Shown here piece by piece: positions 8,200-16,707 of a stretch of 64,000 bases of DNA. Both the position numbers and the translations under genes were made by a program. The notes beneath the pieces are model-generated. The model saw only the letters and a program-made list of their open reading frames with translations. It was not told where the DNA came from and searched no databases. The DNA lies in contig NZ_JAAAWP010000001.1 in the NCBI RefSeq assembly GCF_010500915.1, forward strand, positions 310,001 through 374,000, given 5' to 3'. Numbering within the stretch: position 1 is the stretch's first letter; the number at the start of each line of letters is the position of its first letter. The DNA comes from Alteromonas hispanica. Lineage in GTDB: Bacteria > Pseudomonadota > Gammaproteobacteria > Enterobacterales > Alteromonadaceae.

Positions 8200-10662
8200 A
8201 TGAGAAGGACCAAAGCTCTTTTAGCTTTTTCAGTTATTCCCCTGTTTTTATTAGGTTGCTCAGATGACGATGACGATGCCGTAGAGCAACCATTACCACC
8301 ACCTGAATTCGCCAACGTGCGAGTAATACATGCTGCATCCGACGCTCCCATGGTCAATATCACAGCGAATGATGCAATACTGAATAATTTAGAAAACGTT
8401 GATTACCAAGTAGCCTCTTCCCGATTTGAAGTTGAGACTGGAACCTACGATATTGGTGTAACAGGTATTCTACCCGGCGATAACGCTGAAGTGTTACAAG
8501 CTGACCTTACATTAGAAGCAGACACTAATTATGACGTTTTTGCTGTCGGTAATGTAGGTGATAGCACACTGGCACTGCTTCCGGTAACCAGCGCAGAGAC
8601 AGCCGTTGAAGCGGGCAATGCACAAGTACAAATTGTTCACGCTGCATCATTAGCACCCACGGTTGACGTATATGTTACCGCACCGGGTACTGATATTACC
8701 GCAGAGCAACCGCTTGTAACCGCGGAATTCACCGATTTTACAGGCCTTACGCAAGTTTCGGCTGGTGAATATCAAATCCGCATCACGCCAGCGGGCGAAA
8801 CTACCGTCGTTTATGATTCTGGTACAGTAGAGCTGACCGATGGTGCAGATTTACTTATCGCAGCTACAAATAACGTTGGTACAGGGGATTCTCCTGTCAC
8901 ATTAGTAGTTGCAGATGGCGAAGGTAGCGTTAAGATTTGGGATGCTGCAACACCATCAAACGTTCGCGTTGTGCACGGTATTAGTGACGCGCCAGCAGTG
9001 GACGTAATAGCCAACAATGAGATTGTGTTAGTTGATGGAATCCAATTCCCTCGTACTACAGACTATCTATCGGTTGCACCAGGTGATTACCTAATCGACG
9101 TGGTAGCTGACGCTGATAACAGTATTGTTGCTGTTGATGATGCCGAACTTACACTTGAGATCGGTATGTCCTACACCGCAATTGCCAATAACACGCTAGC
9201 AGCGCCAGAGTTAGATGTACTTGTAGATATGCCACGTTCTGTTGCAACAGAGGCCAAGGTACGCATTGTTCATTCATCACCAAGTGCGGGGAACGTTGAT
9301 ATTTATGTTACAGCTGACGGTGAAATTGATGCAGTCGAGCCTGCTTTCAGTGATATTGCTTATTCTACTGGAGATTTAGCTGAAACCGGTTATGTAAGCC
9401 TGGCAGAAGGCGATTACGTGGTAACCGTAACTCCTACTGGTACAAAAACAGCCGCAATAGAAACCGGTGTGCTTAGCTTAGAAAATGGCAGCATTTATAC
9501 CACAATCGCGTTGGACGGTGACATGGAAGGCGACCTTCCTCAATTAGCACTATTAGACGGTTTAGCGCCACCGCCACCCGCATTCAATGCAGACATGACC
9601 TATAATGTAAACCTAAGTGGGTCACAAGAGGTACCAGCAGTTGACACAATGTCTACAGCTTCTGCAGTGGTTGAGATTGATGAAGACTTGCCAGCATTTA
9701 GCGTAAGCGTTGATGTATCGGGTTTAACTAACGTAACTGGTGTTCATGTGCACGATGGCGGGCTTGGTATGAATGGGCCCGTAGCCTTTCCTCTTACTGA
9801 TGCAGGCAATGGAACATACGAACTTGCACAAACTAACATCTCACCAAGTAACTTAGACGCATTAACGAGTGGTGAATGGTATTTAAATGTGCATACAGAA
9901 GCGAACCCTAGTGGTGAAGTACGTGGGCAAATCGTGCCAGATACAACAGCCGTAGTGACTTTTCCACTAAGTGGCAATCAATCTGTTCCTGCGGTAGATA
10001 CCATGGCATCTGGTTCCGGCTATGCCCTGTTTGATACCACTACAGATTCTGTATACCTTGTTGCCGCGACAACGATAGACAATGCAACCATGGCGCACAT
10101 CCACAGCGGATTTGCAGGCGAAAACGGAGGCGTTGTTGTAGCGTTAGTAGAAAGCGAAATGACCGCAGGTACGTGGATGACAGAGGGTTATGTTCCACTA
10201 GATGAAGCAACCGCGGCGCAATTGCTCTCTGGCGGACATTATGTGAATGTGCACACAGAAGCCAATCCGAGCGGTGAGATCCGCGGCCAAATTACACCAG
10301 ACAACATTCAGGTATTTGGCATTGTAGCCACCGGTGCTCAGGAAGTTCCAGCTGTTGATACTGCAGCGACTGGCGCAGGTGCATTTACGTTGAATACCAC
10401 CACAGGTGCGTTGTCAGGTAGCGTTACCATAACCGGTATGACTGCCAACATGGCTCACATTCATGAAGGTGTTGCTGGTGCCAATGGTGCTGTCATTTTA
10501 GGTCTTGAAGGTATGGATGGCGTTTGGTCTGTGCCAAGCGGCACAGCGCTTACAGCTGACCAAATGATGACAATGCAGGCGGCGGGCTATTACACAAATT
10601 TTCATTCAGATGCATTTCCTTCTGGAGAAATTCGTGGACAAGTAACGCTTGGTTTCGAATAA
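8200..10662 (+). CDS. DUF4397 x4 + CHRD x3 repeat lipoprotein
   Basis: An 820-residue lipoprotein. Lipobox LLGC at about residue 20 is followed by an Asp-rich run (SDDDDDA) and a proline linker. Four DUF4397-type repeats begin near residues 38, 140, 253 and 353, each starting like VRVIHAASDAP. Three CHRD-type repeats begin near 470, 588 and 709, each with a QEVPAVDT-like start, a central His-rich VHVHDGG/AHIHSG/AHIHEG and an NVHTEANPSGE(V/I)RGQ end. CHRD (chordin) domains are extracellular; function in bacteria is unclear, but the conserved His pairs suggest metal binding. The ATG at 8200 follows AGAGGA; an upstream in-frame TTG (8167) would put 11 residues before the signal peptide. Confidence 0.88.
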   Translation: MRRTKALLAFSVIPLFLLGCSDDDDDAVEQPLPPPEFANVRVIHAASDAPMVNITANDAILNNLENVDYQVASSRFEVETGTYDIGVTGILPGDNAEVLQADLTLEADTNYDVFAVGNVGDSTLALLPVTSAETAVEAGNAQVQIVHAASLAPTVDVYVTAPGTDITAEQPLVTAEFTDFTGLTQVSAGEYQIRITPAGETTVVYDSGTVELTDGADLLIAATNNVGTGDSPVTLVVADGEGSVKIWDAATPSNVRVVHGISDAPAVDVIANNEIVLVDGIQFPRTTDYLSVAPGDYLIDVVADADNSIVAVDDAELTLEIGMSYTAIANNTLAAPELDVLVDMPRSVATEAKVRIVHSSPSAGNVDIYVTADGEIDAVEPAFSDIAYSTGDLAETGYVSLAEGDYVVTVTPTGTKTAAIETGVLSLENGSIYTTIALDGDMEGDLPQLALLDGLAPPPPAFNADMTYNVNLSGSQEVPAVDTMSTASAVVEIDEDLPAFSVSVDVSGLTNVTGVHVHDGGLGMNGPVAFPLTDAGNGTYELAQTNISPSNLDALTSGEWYLNVHTEANPSGEVRGQIVPDTTAVVTFPLSGNQSVPAVDTMASGSGYALFDTTTDSVYLVAATTIDNATMAHIHSGFAGENGGVVVALVESEMTAGTWMTEGYVPLDEATAAQLLSGGHYVNVHTEANPSGEIRGQITPDNIQVFGIVATGAQEVPAVDTAATGAGAFTLNTTTGALSGSVTITGMTANMAHIHEGVAGANGAVILGLEGMDGVWSVPSGTALTADQMMTMQAAGYYTNFHSDAFPSGEIRGQVTLGFE

Positions 10663-10732
10663 ATTCTAAATAATGGTGAGCAGTCGCCATTGATAGACGA
10701 CTGATTTGCAAACACCAAGTAATTAGATAAAC

Positions 10733-10756
10733 AAAAAGGGGCTTATGCCCCTTTTT
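10733..10756. terminator. Bidirectional intrinsic terminator
   Basis: A perfect inverted repeat AAAAAGGGGC / GCCCCTTTTT with a 4-nt loop, serving the convergent CHRD lipoprotein and PLP-enzyme genes. Confidence 0.88.
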
Positions 10757-10789
10757 AGTGTGTATCGATATACCTAAAGTGTTACCAAG

Positions 10790-12037
10790 TTAGCTCGAAA
10801 CTGCATGTAGCGCATTTCTGAAATCAGCAATGAGATCATCGGTGTCTTCAATACCTACTGAGATACGAAGCATATTATCCGATACACCCATCTTCTCACG
10901 CTCTTCAGCGGTATTTTCAAAATAAATAGTAGGGGCTACTGGCAACGCCAGTGTTCTATTATCACCCAAATGCGTGGCACAAATTACTAGCTCCATTTCA
11001 TTTAAAAAGGAAACGGGGTCGACCCCATCGACCAAATTAAAACTTAAAATAGCGCCATATCCACCCGTTAGCTGTTCGCGCGCCATAAAGTGTTGTGGAT
11101 GGTCGGCCAGCCCAGGGTAAAACACCTGAGACACACCCGGGTGATTATCTAAAAACGTGGCGAGCTTCAAGGCATTATGTTGGCTACGTTGAATTCTAAG
11201 CCCTAACGTTTCCATACCCACAGCTATTGCAGTGGCAGACTCTGGCGCAAGGGTAGCACCTAAGTCGCGCAACCCTTTTTTCTTTATTTGAGTTATTCCC
11301 CATTGTGCTTTATCAGCAACCTGGTACGCAGGTTTGATATTGCTGTATTTCTCCCAATTAAAATGGCCGGTATCGGTAACCGCACCGCCAAGTACATTTC
11401 CGTGACCAGCAATGTATTTGGTTAAAGAACAGAATATAAGAGACGCCTTGAATTCTTTCGCATAACAAAGCGGCGGAGGCGTCATGGTATTATCAACCAT
11501 GAAGAGAATGTGTTTCTCTTCACAAAACTGTCCTATTGCATGGAGGTCTGCAACCTGGGTAACAGGGTTAGCCACCGTTTCAGTATAGACACCTTTGGTA
11601 TTTGGCTGATACGCCTCTACAACTTGTTCAATATCGGTAACATCTGTATACGTAACGTGAATACCAAAATCTTTTAACGTCTCAAAAAAGCTACGCGTAT
11701 TGCCAAACAAATATTGACTAACAATAAGGTGATCACCCGCCTTTAACAGCGCAAACAATGTACTGCTAATTGCCGACATGCCAGTGCTAAAACACAGGGT
11801 ACCCACTCCACCCTCTAATTCGTTAAGCATATTTTGCAGCGCCGCTACAGAGGGTGAAGAAGAGCGAGAATAGACATGGGCAGCGCGCTTACCCTGAAAG
11901 GCGTCGATAATGCCTTGGGCGTCTTTAAACTCAAACAGTACAGAATTTGATGTGCTGGTATGAACGCCGCCATGTTCTGGGGTATTGAGCCTGCGGTCGG
12001 CATGGACCTGTCGGGTAGTGAATCCCTGTTTTGTCAC
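10790..12037 (-). CDS. Cys/Met metabolism PLP-dependent enzyme (cystathionine gamma-synthase family)
   Basis: A 415-residue fold-type I PLP enzyme. The Schiff-base Lys207 lies in CSLTKYIAGHGNVLGG, and SRSSSPSVAALQNMLNELEGG is the N-terminal family signature. It could be a gamma-synthase, gamma-lyase or sulfhydrylase; the sequence does not settle which. I prefer the GTG at 12037 because it has GGAG exactly 8 nt upstream, and the family normally begins close to this point. The longer reading from an ATG at 12100 would translate a GC-rich leader with hairpin potential. The gene is monocistronic and convergent with the CHRD lipoprotein. Confidence 0.87.
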   Translation of the reverse strand: MTKQGFTTRQVHADRRLNTPEHGGVHTSTSNSVLFEFKDAQGIIDAFQGKRAAHVYSRSSSPSVAALQNMLNELEGGVGTLCFSTGMSAISSTLFALLKAGDHLIVSQYLFGNTRSFFETLKDFGIHVTYTDVTDIEQVVEAYQPNTKGVYTETVANPVTQVADLHAIGQFCEEKHILFMVDNTMTPPPLCYAKEFKASLIFCSLTKYIAGHGNVLGGAVTDTGHFNWEKYSNIKPAYQVADKAQWGITQIKKKGLRDLGATLAPESATAIAVGMETLGLRIQRSQHNALKLATFLDNHPGVSQVFYPGLADHPQHFMAREQLTGGYGAILSFNLVDGVDPVSFLNEMELVICATHLGDNRTLALPVAPTIYFENTAEEREKMGVSDNMLRISVGIEDTDDLIADFRNALHAVSS

Positions 12038-12100
12038 GGGTGAAACTCCGGTGTTAAAATTTACTTTGCAGGTCACTCCACCTTGCCTCAGCAAGGCCAC
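12038..12100 (-). promoter_or_regulatory. Possible structured mRNA leader of the PLP-enzyme gene
   Basis: Read on the minus strand, the leader can form a 6-bp hairpin (CCTTGC/GCAAGG, 12081-12096). It can also form an overlapping alternative in which GCAAGGT pairs with ACCTGC (12068-12086), so the two are mutually exclusive. It ends in the GGAG ribosome-binding site. This looks like an attenuator or riboswitch but matches no class I can name; the pairing could be chance. Confidence 0.3.
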
Positions 12101-12136
12101 AGCAGGTAGTCGCTTTAAAAAACTACTCGTATACTG

Positions 12137-12775
12137 CTAAAGAGACCGTGTTATGCATTTGTCTGGGTATTTTGGGCAAACATTATCATAAAATGCATAA
12201 ATTGTTTGCATTTGTTCATCGACGTCCTCGACCTTTTCAATTACCGGCCCAAAACAAATTCTTTTTGTTTTAAAATCTAGCGAAATCAGCTGAATGGGAA
12301 CGTTAGCCGCTTTGGCGATATGTAAAAAACCCGTTTTCCAGGGAAATATCGCGCTGCGTGTACCTTCTGGCGCTAACGCTAATAAAAGCTCGTCTGCACT
12401 TTTAATCTTTTCAACAATACTGGTTACCACGCCATGTGCTTTACTGCGTTTAATAGGAATACCACCTAGTTTTCTCACGATATAACCAAGTGGCTGAACA
12501 AAAATGGTGTGTTTGCCAAAAAAATTTAATTTCAATCTTAAGGAAAAAAGCACAAATACGCCGATGAAAAAATCCCAGTTTGATGTATGGGGAGCCACAG
12601 CAAGTATCGCTTTTTTTTGATTTATAAAAGCGCCTTCAACACGCCAGCCCCGCTTTGTTAATACAAATGCTGCGAAGGACGACAACCAATGCGGCCACTT
12701 CCTCGGAACATGCTTATCTATTTGCATATCACCTATTTCTAAGCCAGCTTTATCATAAGGGTAATTACTATTCAT
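12137..12775 (-). CDS. Lysophospholipid acyltransferase family protein (PlsC-like)
   Basis: A 212-residue acyltransferase. The H-x4-D motif is HTSNWD (about residue 75), the substrate-binding block is EGTR (about 142), and a GGIPIKRSK block lies between them. Such proteins transfer an acyl chain from acyl-CoA or acyl-ACP to a lysophospholipid-type acceptor at the inner membrane; this short form resembles the branch often annotated simply as 1-acyl-glycerol-3-phosphate acyltransferase. The ATG at 12775 is chosen because the upstream extension is basic and not conserved-looking; an ATG at 12790 is also possible. It is divergent from the TANGO2 gene. Confidence 0.8.
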   Translation of the reverse strand: MNSNYPYDKAGLEIGDMQIDKHVPRKWPHWLSSFAAFVLTKRGWRVEGAFINQKKAILAVAPHTSNWDFFIGVFVLFSLRLKLNFFGKHTIFVQPLGYIVRKLGGIPIKRSKAHGVVTSIVEKIKSADELLLALAPEGTRSAIFPWKTGFLHIAKAANVPIQLISLDFKTKRICFGPVIEKVEDVDEQMQTIYAFYDNVCPKYPDKCITRSL

Positions 12776-12919
12776 TTTTATTATTCTCATACTGCCCAAT
12801 ATGTTAAGAATAGAGAAAAGTAAATCGCAATTCCATGGTCGTAGCATTCGCACGCGTAAAACGTGAGTATTGTAGTGCAAAGCACTGTTGTGGTTGTGAT
12901 TAAAGATAAGGGTTTTCTA

Positions 12920-13702
12920 ATGTGTATTTTATTTATTGCACGACACAAACACCCGCAATACCCACTGATTATTGCGGCCAATAGGGACGAGTTTTACGCA
13001 CGCCCCACCTTACCAGCAGACTATTGGCCAGATGCTCCGTTTTTACTGGGCGGGAAAGATCTTGAGGCAAACGGCACCTGGATGGGAGTAACTCGGGAAG
13101 GCAGAATAGCGGCTATTACCAACGTGCGCTCGCCTAATGCAGTTCGTTCTAATGCCGTCTCTCGTGGTGAGTTGGTAACACACTGGCTAAAAAGTAATAC
13201 ATTGGAGAATACCCCCCTTACCTCAGACCAGTATTTAGATGCATTAAAACACTCGCGAAACAACTACAGCGGATACAATTTAGTATTTGGTGATGCTCAA
13301 TCGCTGTGTGTTTATAACAATGTGAATAATAGCGAGCATAGTATTGATAAAGGCGTATTTGGCCTATCGAATGCCGACATCATTACCCCTTGGCCTAAAG
13401 TTACTCAAGGGGTGTCTGCACTAAATCATTACGTTGCGCAGCACAACACTATCAACACAGAAGATTTATTTTCACTGCTAAGACAAGAGATTAAAGCAGA
13501 GGATGAAAAATTACCGGATACAGGTATTGGTTATGAGTGGGAAAAAGCGCTTTCTTCCATATTTATCAATATAAAGGAATACGGCACGCGAACCTCTACC
13601 ATAGTGCTTGTTGACACAAACGGCGAGCTGACCTTTAAAGAACGTTCCTTTTCTGAAGACGGAGAAATTACACAAACTCGAGAGTTTTTATTCACAATTT
13701 AA
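12920..13702 (+). CDS. NRDE/TANGO2 family protein
   Basis: A 260-residue protein of the NRDE family (named for its Asn-Arg-Asp-Glu motif), present here as AANRDEFYARPT after MCILFIARH. Cys2 becomes the N-terminal residue after Met removal and the fold resembles N-terminal nucleophile hydrolases. Other family blocks are visible: GGKDLEANGTWMGVTREGR and AAITNVRSP. The eukaryotic homologue TANGO2 has been linked to heme and lipid handling; the bacterial role is not established. The start at 12920 places the conserved MC at the N-terminus, which decides it over the upstream GTG. Confidence 0.9.
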   Translation: MCILFIARHKHPQYPLIIAANRDEFYARPTLPADYWPDAPFLLGGKDLEANGTWMGVTREGRIAAITNVRSPNAVRSNAVSRGELVTHWLKSNTLENTPLTSDQYLDALKHSRNNYSGYNLVFGDAQSLCVYNNVNNSEHSIDKGVFGLSNADIITPWPKVTQGVSALNHYVAQHNTINTEDLFSLLRQEIKAEDEKLPDTGIGYEWEKALSSIFINIKEYGTRTSTIVLVDTNGELTFKERSFSEDGEITQTREFLFTI

Positions 13703-13873
13703 CTAGTTTGTAGAATAACTCTTTCGCTGTTTACAAAATTTCATAAAGAATTTGAGATATTTTCTGCGAATAGGTGTCGTTTTTTCTATCATCAATGGCA
13801 TAATGCGTGCCTGCTATTATTTGCATATTATTATCTGCAAACCACCATTTGCACACCATAGTGAGGATATATC

Positions 13874-15064
13874 GTGTTTGAAGTATTACCCTATCTTGCC
13901 CCAGATCCAATTCTTGGCCTTTCTGCTGCTTATAAAGAAGACACCAACCCAAATAAAATAGATTTAGGTGTTGGCGTTTATAAAGACGAGCAAGGTAATA
14001 CCCCTATTCTTTCAAGTGTTGCAAAAGCACAGAAGCTGCTGTTAGAGCGTGAAACCAGCAAGACATACATTACGCCTCAGGGTAATCAGGGCTTTATTGA
14101 TGGCATGTTATCGCTACTACTTGGGAAAAATAGCCCAGTACTTCTTGCAGATCGCGTAGCTGCTGTGCAAGCACCAGGCGGTTGCGGCGCACTTCGTATT
14201 CTTTCAGAGCTTTTAGTACGTTGTAACGATAATGCGAAAGTATGGGTAAGTGATCCTACTTGGGCAAACCACATTCCACTTATTGGTTCTGCTGGCCTTG
14301 AAATTGAAACCTACCCCTATTTTGATAAAGCCTCTGCTGGCATCCGCTTTGACGCCATGATGGACACGCTTCGCCAAGTTAAAAAAGGCGACATTGTGTT
14401 ATTGCATGGTTGTTGCCATAACCCAACGGGTGCAGACCTAACTAATGCACAGTGGGACGAAGTATTAGCTGTTGCTAAAGAACGCGAATTTTTACCTTTC
14501 ATCGACGTAGCGTATTTAGGCTTTGGCGAAGGGTTAGAAGAAGATGCGTACGGTATGCGCCTTTTGGTTGAAAATCTTCCAGAAGTGATTGTTGCTGCTT
14601 CATGTTCTAAAAACTTCGGTTTATATCGCGAACGTGTTGGTTTAGCCGCTATTATTACGCAAGACACGGCAACCCGTAAAATAGCTCAAGGGCAAATTCA
14701 ATCTATTGCACGCGCAATATACTCTATGCCACCAAGCTACGGCGGTGCATTGGTAGACTTAATTTTATCTGACGAAGCTCTTAACAATGAATGGGTGTCT
14801 GAGGTTAACGAAATGCGCGACCGCATGAAGACACTACGTGAATTGCTAGTGAAGAATCTTCATGACAATGGCTCGCCTAAAGATTTTAGCTTTGTAAACA
14901 ACCAAAAAGGTATGTTCTCTTTCTTATGTATTACCCCTGAGCAAGTACGTGAAGTGAGAGAGAAACATAGCGTGTACTTTGTTGATTCAAGCCGGGTAAA
15001 CATTGCTGGAATCAACAAAAACAATGTTGAAACCTTAGCAAAAGCATTGGTTTCTGTTCTGTAG
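13874..15064 (+). CDS. Aromatic/aspartate aminotransferase (class I)
   Basis: A 396-residue PLP aminotransferase of the AspC/TyrB type. Lys246 in SCSKNFGLYRERVG forms the Schiff base, and HGCCHNPTGADLT and IDVAYLGFGEG carry the cofactor-binding Asn and Asp/Tyr. It interconverts aromatic or dicarboxylic amino acids with their 2-oxo acids. The GTG start at 13874 has GAGGA 7-8 nt upstream, and MFEVLPYLAPDPILGL is the usual N-terminus of this family. TyrB and AspC cannot be separated by eye. It is the last conserved gene before the cassette array. Confidence 0.92.
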   Translation: MFEVLPYLAPDPILGLSAAYKEDTNPNKIDLGVGVYKDEQGNTPILSSVAKAQKLLLERETSKTYITPQGNQGFIDGMLSLLLGKNSPVLLADRVAAVQAPGGCGALRILSELLVRCNDNAKVWVSDPTWANHIPLIGSAGLEIETYPYFDKASAGIRFDAMMDTLRQVKKGDIVLLHGCCHNPTGADLTNAQWDEVLAVAKEREFLPFIDVAYLGFGEGLEEDAYGMRLLVENLPEVIVAASCSKNFGLYRERVGLAAIITQDTATRKIAQGQIQSIARAIYSMPPSYGGALVDLILSDEALNNEWVSEVNEMRDRMKTLRELLVKNLHDNGSPKDFSFVNNQKGMFSFLCITPEQVREVREKHSVYFVDSSRVNIAGINKNNVETLAKALVSVL

Positions 15065-15117
15065 CCCAAGGCTATTTAAGTATAACAGTATAAACTACAG
15101 TTTAAGCTAAATGAAAT

Positions 15118-15150
15118 GCCGCCGCGTTTAACAACGCCGCGGCTTTTTTT
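15118..15150 (+). terminator. Intrinsic terminator of the aminotransferase gene
   Basis: An 11-bp GC-rich stem with one mismatch (GCCGCCGCGTT / AACGCCGCGGC), loop TAAC, then seven T residues. Confidence 0.85.
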
Positions 15151-15260
15151 ATCCCATCCTCCCTCGCCCATGGCTTGACCACACCAAACCTCAATGATGC
15201 CTATGTGAGTTTCACTTGCCACATAGCGGTTTTATAGTTTTGAAAAAAAAGAAACCAGCG

Positions 15261-15304
15261 TTAAAAACACCAAAAGCACCTGCCCCCCGTTTTGGTGTTT
15301 TTAA
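15261..15304. terminator. Perfect 15-bp inverted repeat, probable terminator
   Basis: TTAAAAACACCAAAA and its exact reverse complement are separated by a 14-nt C-rich loop. The stem ends in A/T runs on both sides, so it could end transcription in either direction and isolate the array from the aminotransferase gene. Confidence 0.6.
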
Positions 15305-15332
15305 AACTTGTATAAAAAGCGACAAATCATAA

Positions 15333-15360
15333 TTTACTTTGTGTACTAGTGAGTTATAGT
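15333..15360 (+). promoter_or_regulatory. Candidate sigma-70 promoter ahead of the cassette array
   Basis: TTTACT, 16 bp, TATAGT, about 100 bp upstream of the first cassette ORF and downstream of the 15-bp inverted repeat. It would transcribe into the array in the cassette direction. It is judged by hexamer similarity only. Confidence 0.35.
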
Positions 15361-15463
15361 AAAAATAACAATATGGATAAATAAACAAGAATCTCATAAT
15401 GGTATGTGTAGACAGATCGGTTTGGGGTCTCGTAAACTGTTATAAGCAAAAGGAATTTGAACA

Positions 15464-15676
15464 ATGAATATAAATGCAACACTCTTCGGCCAAGTTGTTA
15501 TCTTTCTGGCAGTTATAATGGCTGTACTTGGTTACTATTTGGGTAAAAGAAAAACTCAAACACCTATTCTTACAGCAGTAATAGCTTTTTTCACTGCTCT
15601 CTTACCGCCTGTAGCAATCGTTTTTTTAATTGTCCTAGTGGTAAAGAATGATATCCAATCCACCACTAGCAATTAA
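15464..15676 (+). CDS. Cassette ORF 1: small two-helix membrane protein
   Basis: A 70-residue protein with two hydrophobic helices, about residues 8-27 and 36-60, joined by a short basic loop (GKRKTQTP). The first nine residues (MNINATLFG) resemble the N-terminus of the ATP synthase b subunit, but the rest does not. AAAGGA lies 8 nt before the ATG. No functional family is recognised; it is probably an inner-membrane protein of cassette type. The stop lies just before attC1, as is normal for a cassette gene. Confidence 0.7.
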   Translation: MNINATLFGQVVIFLAVIMAVLGYYLGKRKTQTPILTAVIAFFTALLPPVAIVFLIVLVVKNDIQSTTSN

Positions 15677-15690
15677 GTGTATTTTTGCAT

Positions 15691-15777
15691 ATAACAATCA
15701 AATATTGGGGACACAAACCCGCGGGCTGCTTCGCATTATAGCCCAGGCGTTTGTGCCGCCAAATTAGGGCGTTAGGT
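15691..15777 (+). repeat. attC-like site 1
   Basis: R'' ATAACAA at 15691 and R' GTTAGGT at 15771. Between them the arms GACACAAACCCGCGGGCT and AGCCCAGGCGTTTGTGCC pair with a small bulge, giving the folded attC hairpin. About 87 bp. Confidence 0.85.
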
Positions 15778-15792
15778 GCACAAGGAAGTTTT

Positions 15793-16176
15793 ATGAAAAA
15801 TTTTGAATACTTTAACTTAGCTACTTTTGAAATATTTCATGAGTGCTGCAGTTCATTCCCGTCAATAGCACATATTCAACCTTCTAACATCGTTAGTGGA
15901 ATCTCGAAATTTTACGATGCCTGGGAAATTGACGAAGAAGCCATGGATGATTTAGTACACGATACTGTGAGTTGGTTAATCCGTGAGGGATACCTTGTAG
16001 ATCATGGATTAGATAGCAATCATCTGAATGTTTCAATTTCAGAACGAGGACTTCGAGCTATAAATAAAAAGCCTAGCAGCCTAGATAGCAACTCCTTTAA
16101 GGAAATTTTCTCTTCTAGTATTAAAACTACAAGTTTGAGCATCGTTTCAAATGCTGTCGTCGAACTGTTTAAATAG
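15793..16176 (+). CDS. Cassette ORF 2: hypothetical protein with winged-helix-like region
   Basis: A 127-residue soluble protein. Residues about 50-95 (DLVHDTVSWLIREGYLVDHG, then LNVSISERGLRAIN) look like the helix-turn-strand pattern of a winged-helix domain with a terminal LTxxG-like motif. No family name is certain. I use the ATG at 15793 because AAGGAAG lies 5 nt upstream; an earlier in-frame GTG (15751) lies inside attC1. The C-terminal third is helical and could be a dimerisation tail. Confidence 0.65.
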   Translation: MKNFEYFNLATFEIFHECCSSFPSIAHIQPSNIVSGISKFYDAWEIDEEAMDDLVHDTVSWLIREGYLVDHGLDSNHLNVSISERGLRAINKKPSSLDSNSFKEIFSSSIKTTSLSIVSNAVVELFK

Positions 16177-16185
16177 CAATAGTGC

Positions 16186-16301
16186 AGCTAACAAACTGCT
16201 GTAGCCGCTCGCAGGCTCGCTGGGACGCAAATTCATGGGCTGCGTCGCTTCGCTCCTAAATTTTAACCCATGTTTTTCCACCCCTAAGTAGGGCGTTATG
16301 T
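16186..16301 (+). repeat. attC-like site 2 (long, imperfect)
   Basis: R'' AGCTAAC at 16186 and R' GTTATGT at 16295. The interior is long (116 bp) and its symmetry is poorer than at the other sites. A CATGGG/CCCATG pair and a GGACGC/GCGTCG pair are present but do not nest neatly. Confidence 0.6.
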
Positions 16302-16338
16302 TTTCACTTACAAATCAAATCTATAAGGGAATATAAGT

Positions 16339-16602
16339 ATGAAAAAAATATCTTTAACATTGCTTGCTCTATTAGCTTTGTCAGGCTGCAACGACGGCAC
16401 AACTGGACAGGCATGTTTGGGAGCCAACAATGATTCGCTAGTAGAGGGTATGCAAGATAAATGTAAAGCAGGAGATGCAGTGGCAACAAAGCACCCTGCA
16501 TATTTTTGTGACTTTAATTATGAAATTGCTTACAACGACTATAACTCTGCAATGTGTATTTATAGTGGCAAGCAAAAAATTGAACGAACCACAGGTAAAT
16601 AA
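16339..16602 (+). CDS. Cassette ORF 3: small lipoprotein
   Basis: An 87-residue predicted lipoprotein with lipobox LSGC (Cys18). The mature part has five Cys counting the lipidated one and a conserved-looking block KCKAGDAVATKHPAYFCDF followed by NSAMCIYSGK. Similar short lipoproteins with an AGD...YFCDF...CIYSGK pattern occur as cassette genes in marine gammaproteobacteria (from memory). Function unknown. AAGGGA precedes the ATG by 8 nt, and the stop is 3 bp before attC3. Confidence 0.7.
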   Translation: MKKISLTLLALLALSGCNDGTTGQACLGANNDSLVEGMQDKCKAGDAVATKHPAYFCDFNYEIAYNDYNSAMCIYSGKQKIERTTGK

Positions 16603-16675
16603 ACATAACAAGCAAAGGCAGCATCGCCCTGCGGGCTAGACGCGCTAACGCGCGCCGCTGCTTTGGGCGTTATGA
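16603..16675 (+). repeat. attC-like site 3
   Basis: R'' ACATAAC at 16603 and R' GTTATGA at 16669. Arms GCAAAGGCAGC and GCTGCTTTGGGC pair, and the loop region contains CGCGCTAACGCGCG. About 73 bp. Confidence 0.85.
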
Positions 16676-16707
16676 ATTTCATTAAACTGACAGCAAAGGA
16701 GAAATCA

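Larger units (their letters stand above)
15151..15463. other. Left border region of the cassette array
   Basis: About 310 bp without a credible gene. It contains a perfect 15-bp inverted repeat (15261-15304), a candidate promoter (15333-15360) and, at 15439, GTTATAA, which resembles the crossover triplet of an att core site just ahead of the first cassette ORF. No integrase gene and no recognisable attI structure are seen. Confidence 0.5.

Noticed and set aside
12038-12100. Extension of the Cys/Met PLP enzyme to an ATG at 12100
   Set aside because: The GTG at 12037 has GGAG at proper distance and fits the family length; the extra 21 codons cover a possible hairpin leader.
15212-15397. Minus-strand ORF of 61 codons near the left array border
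   Set aside because: It crosses the 15-bp inverted repeat, is Phe/Tyr-rich and low in coding character, and has no start signal.
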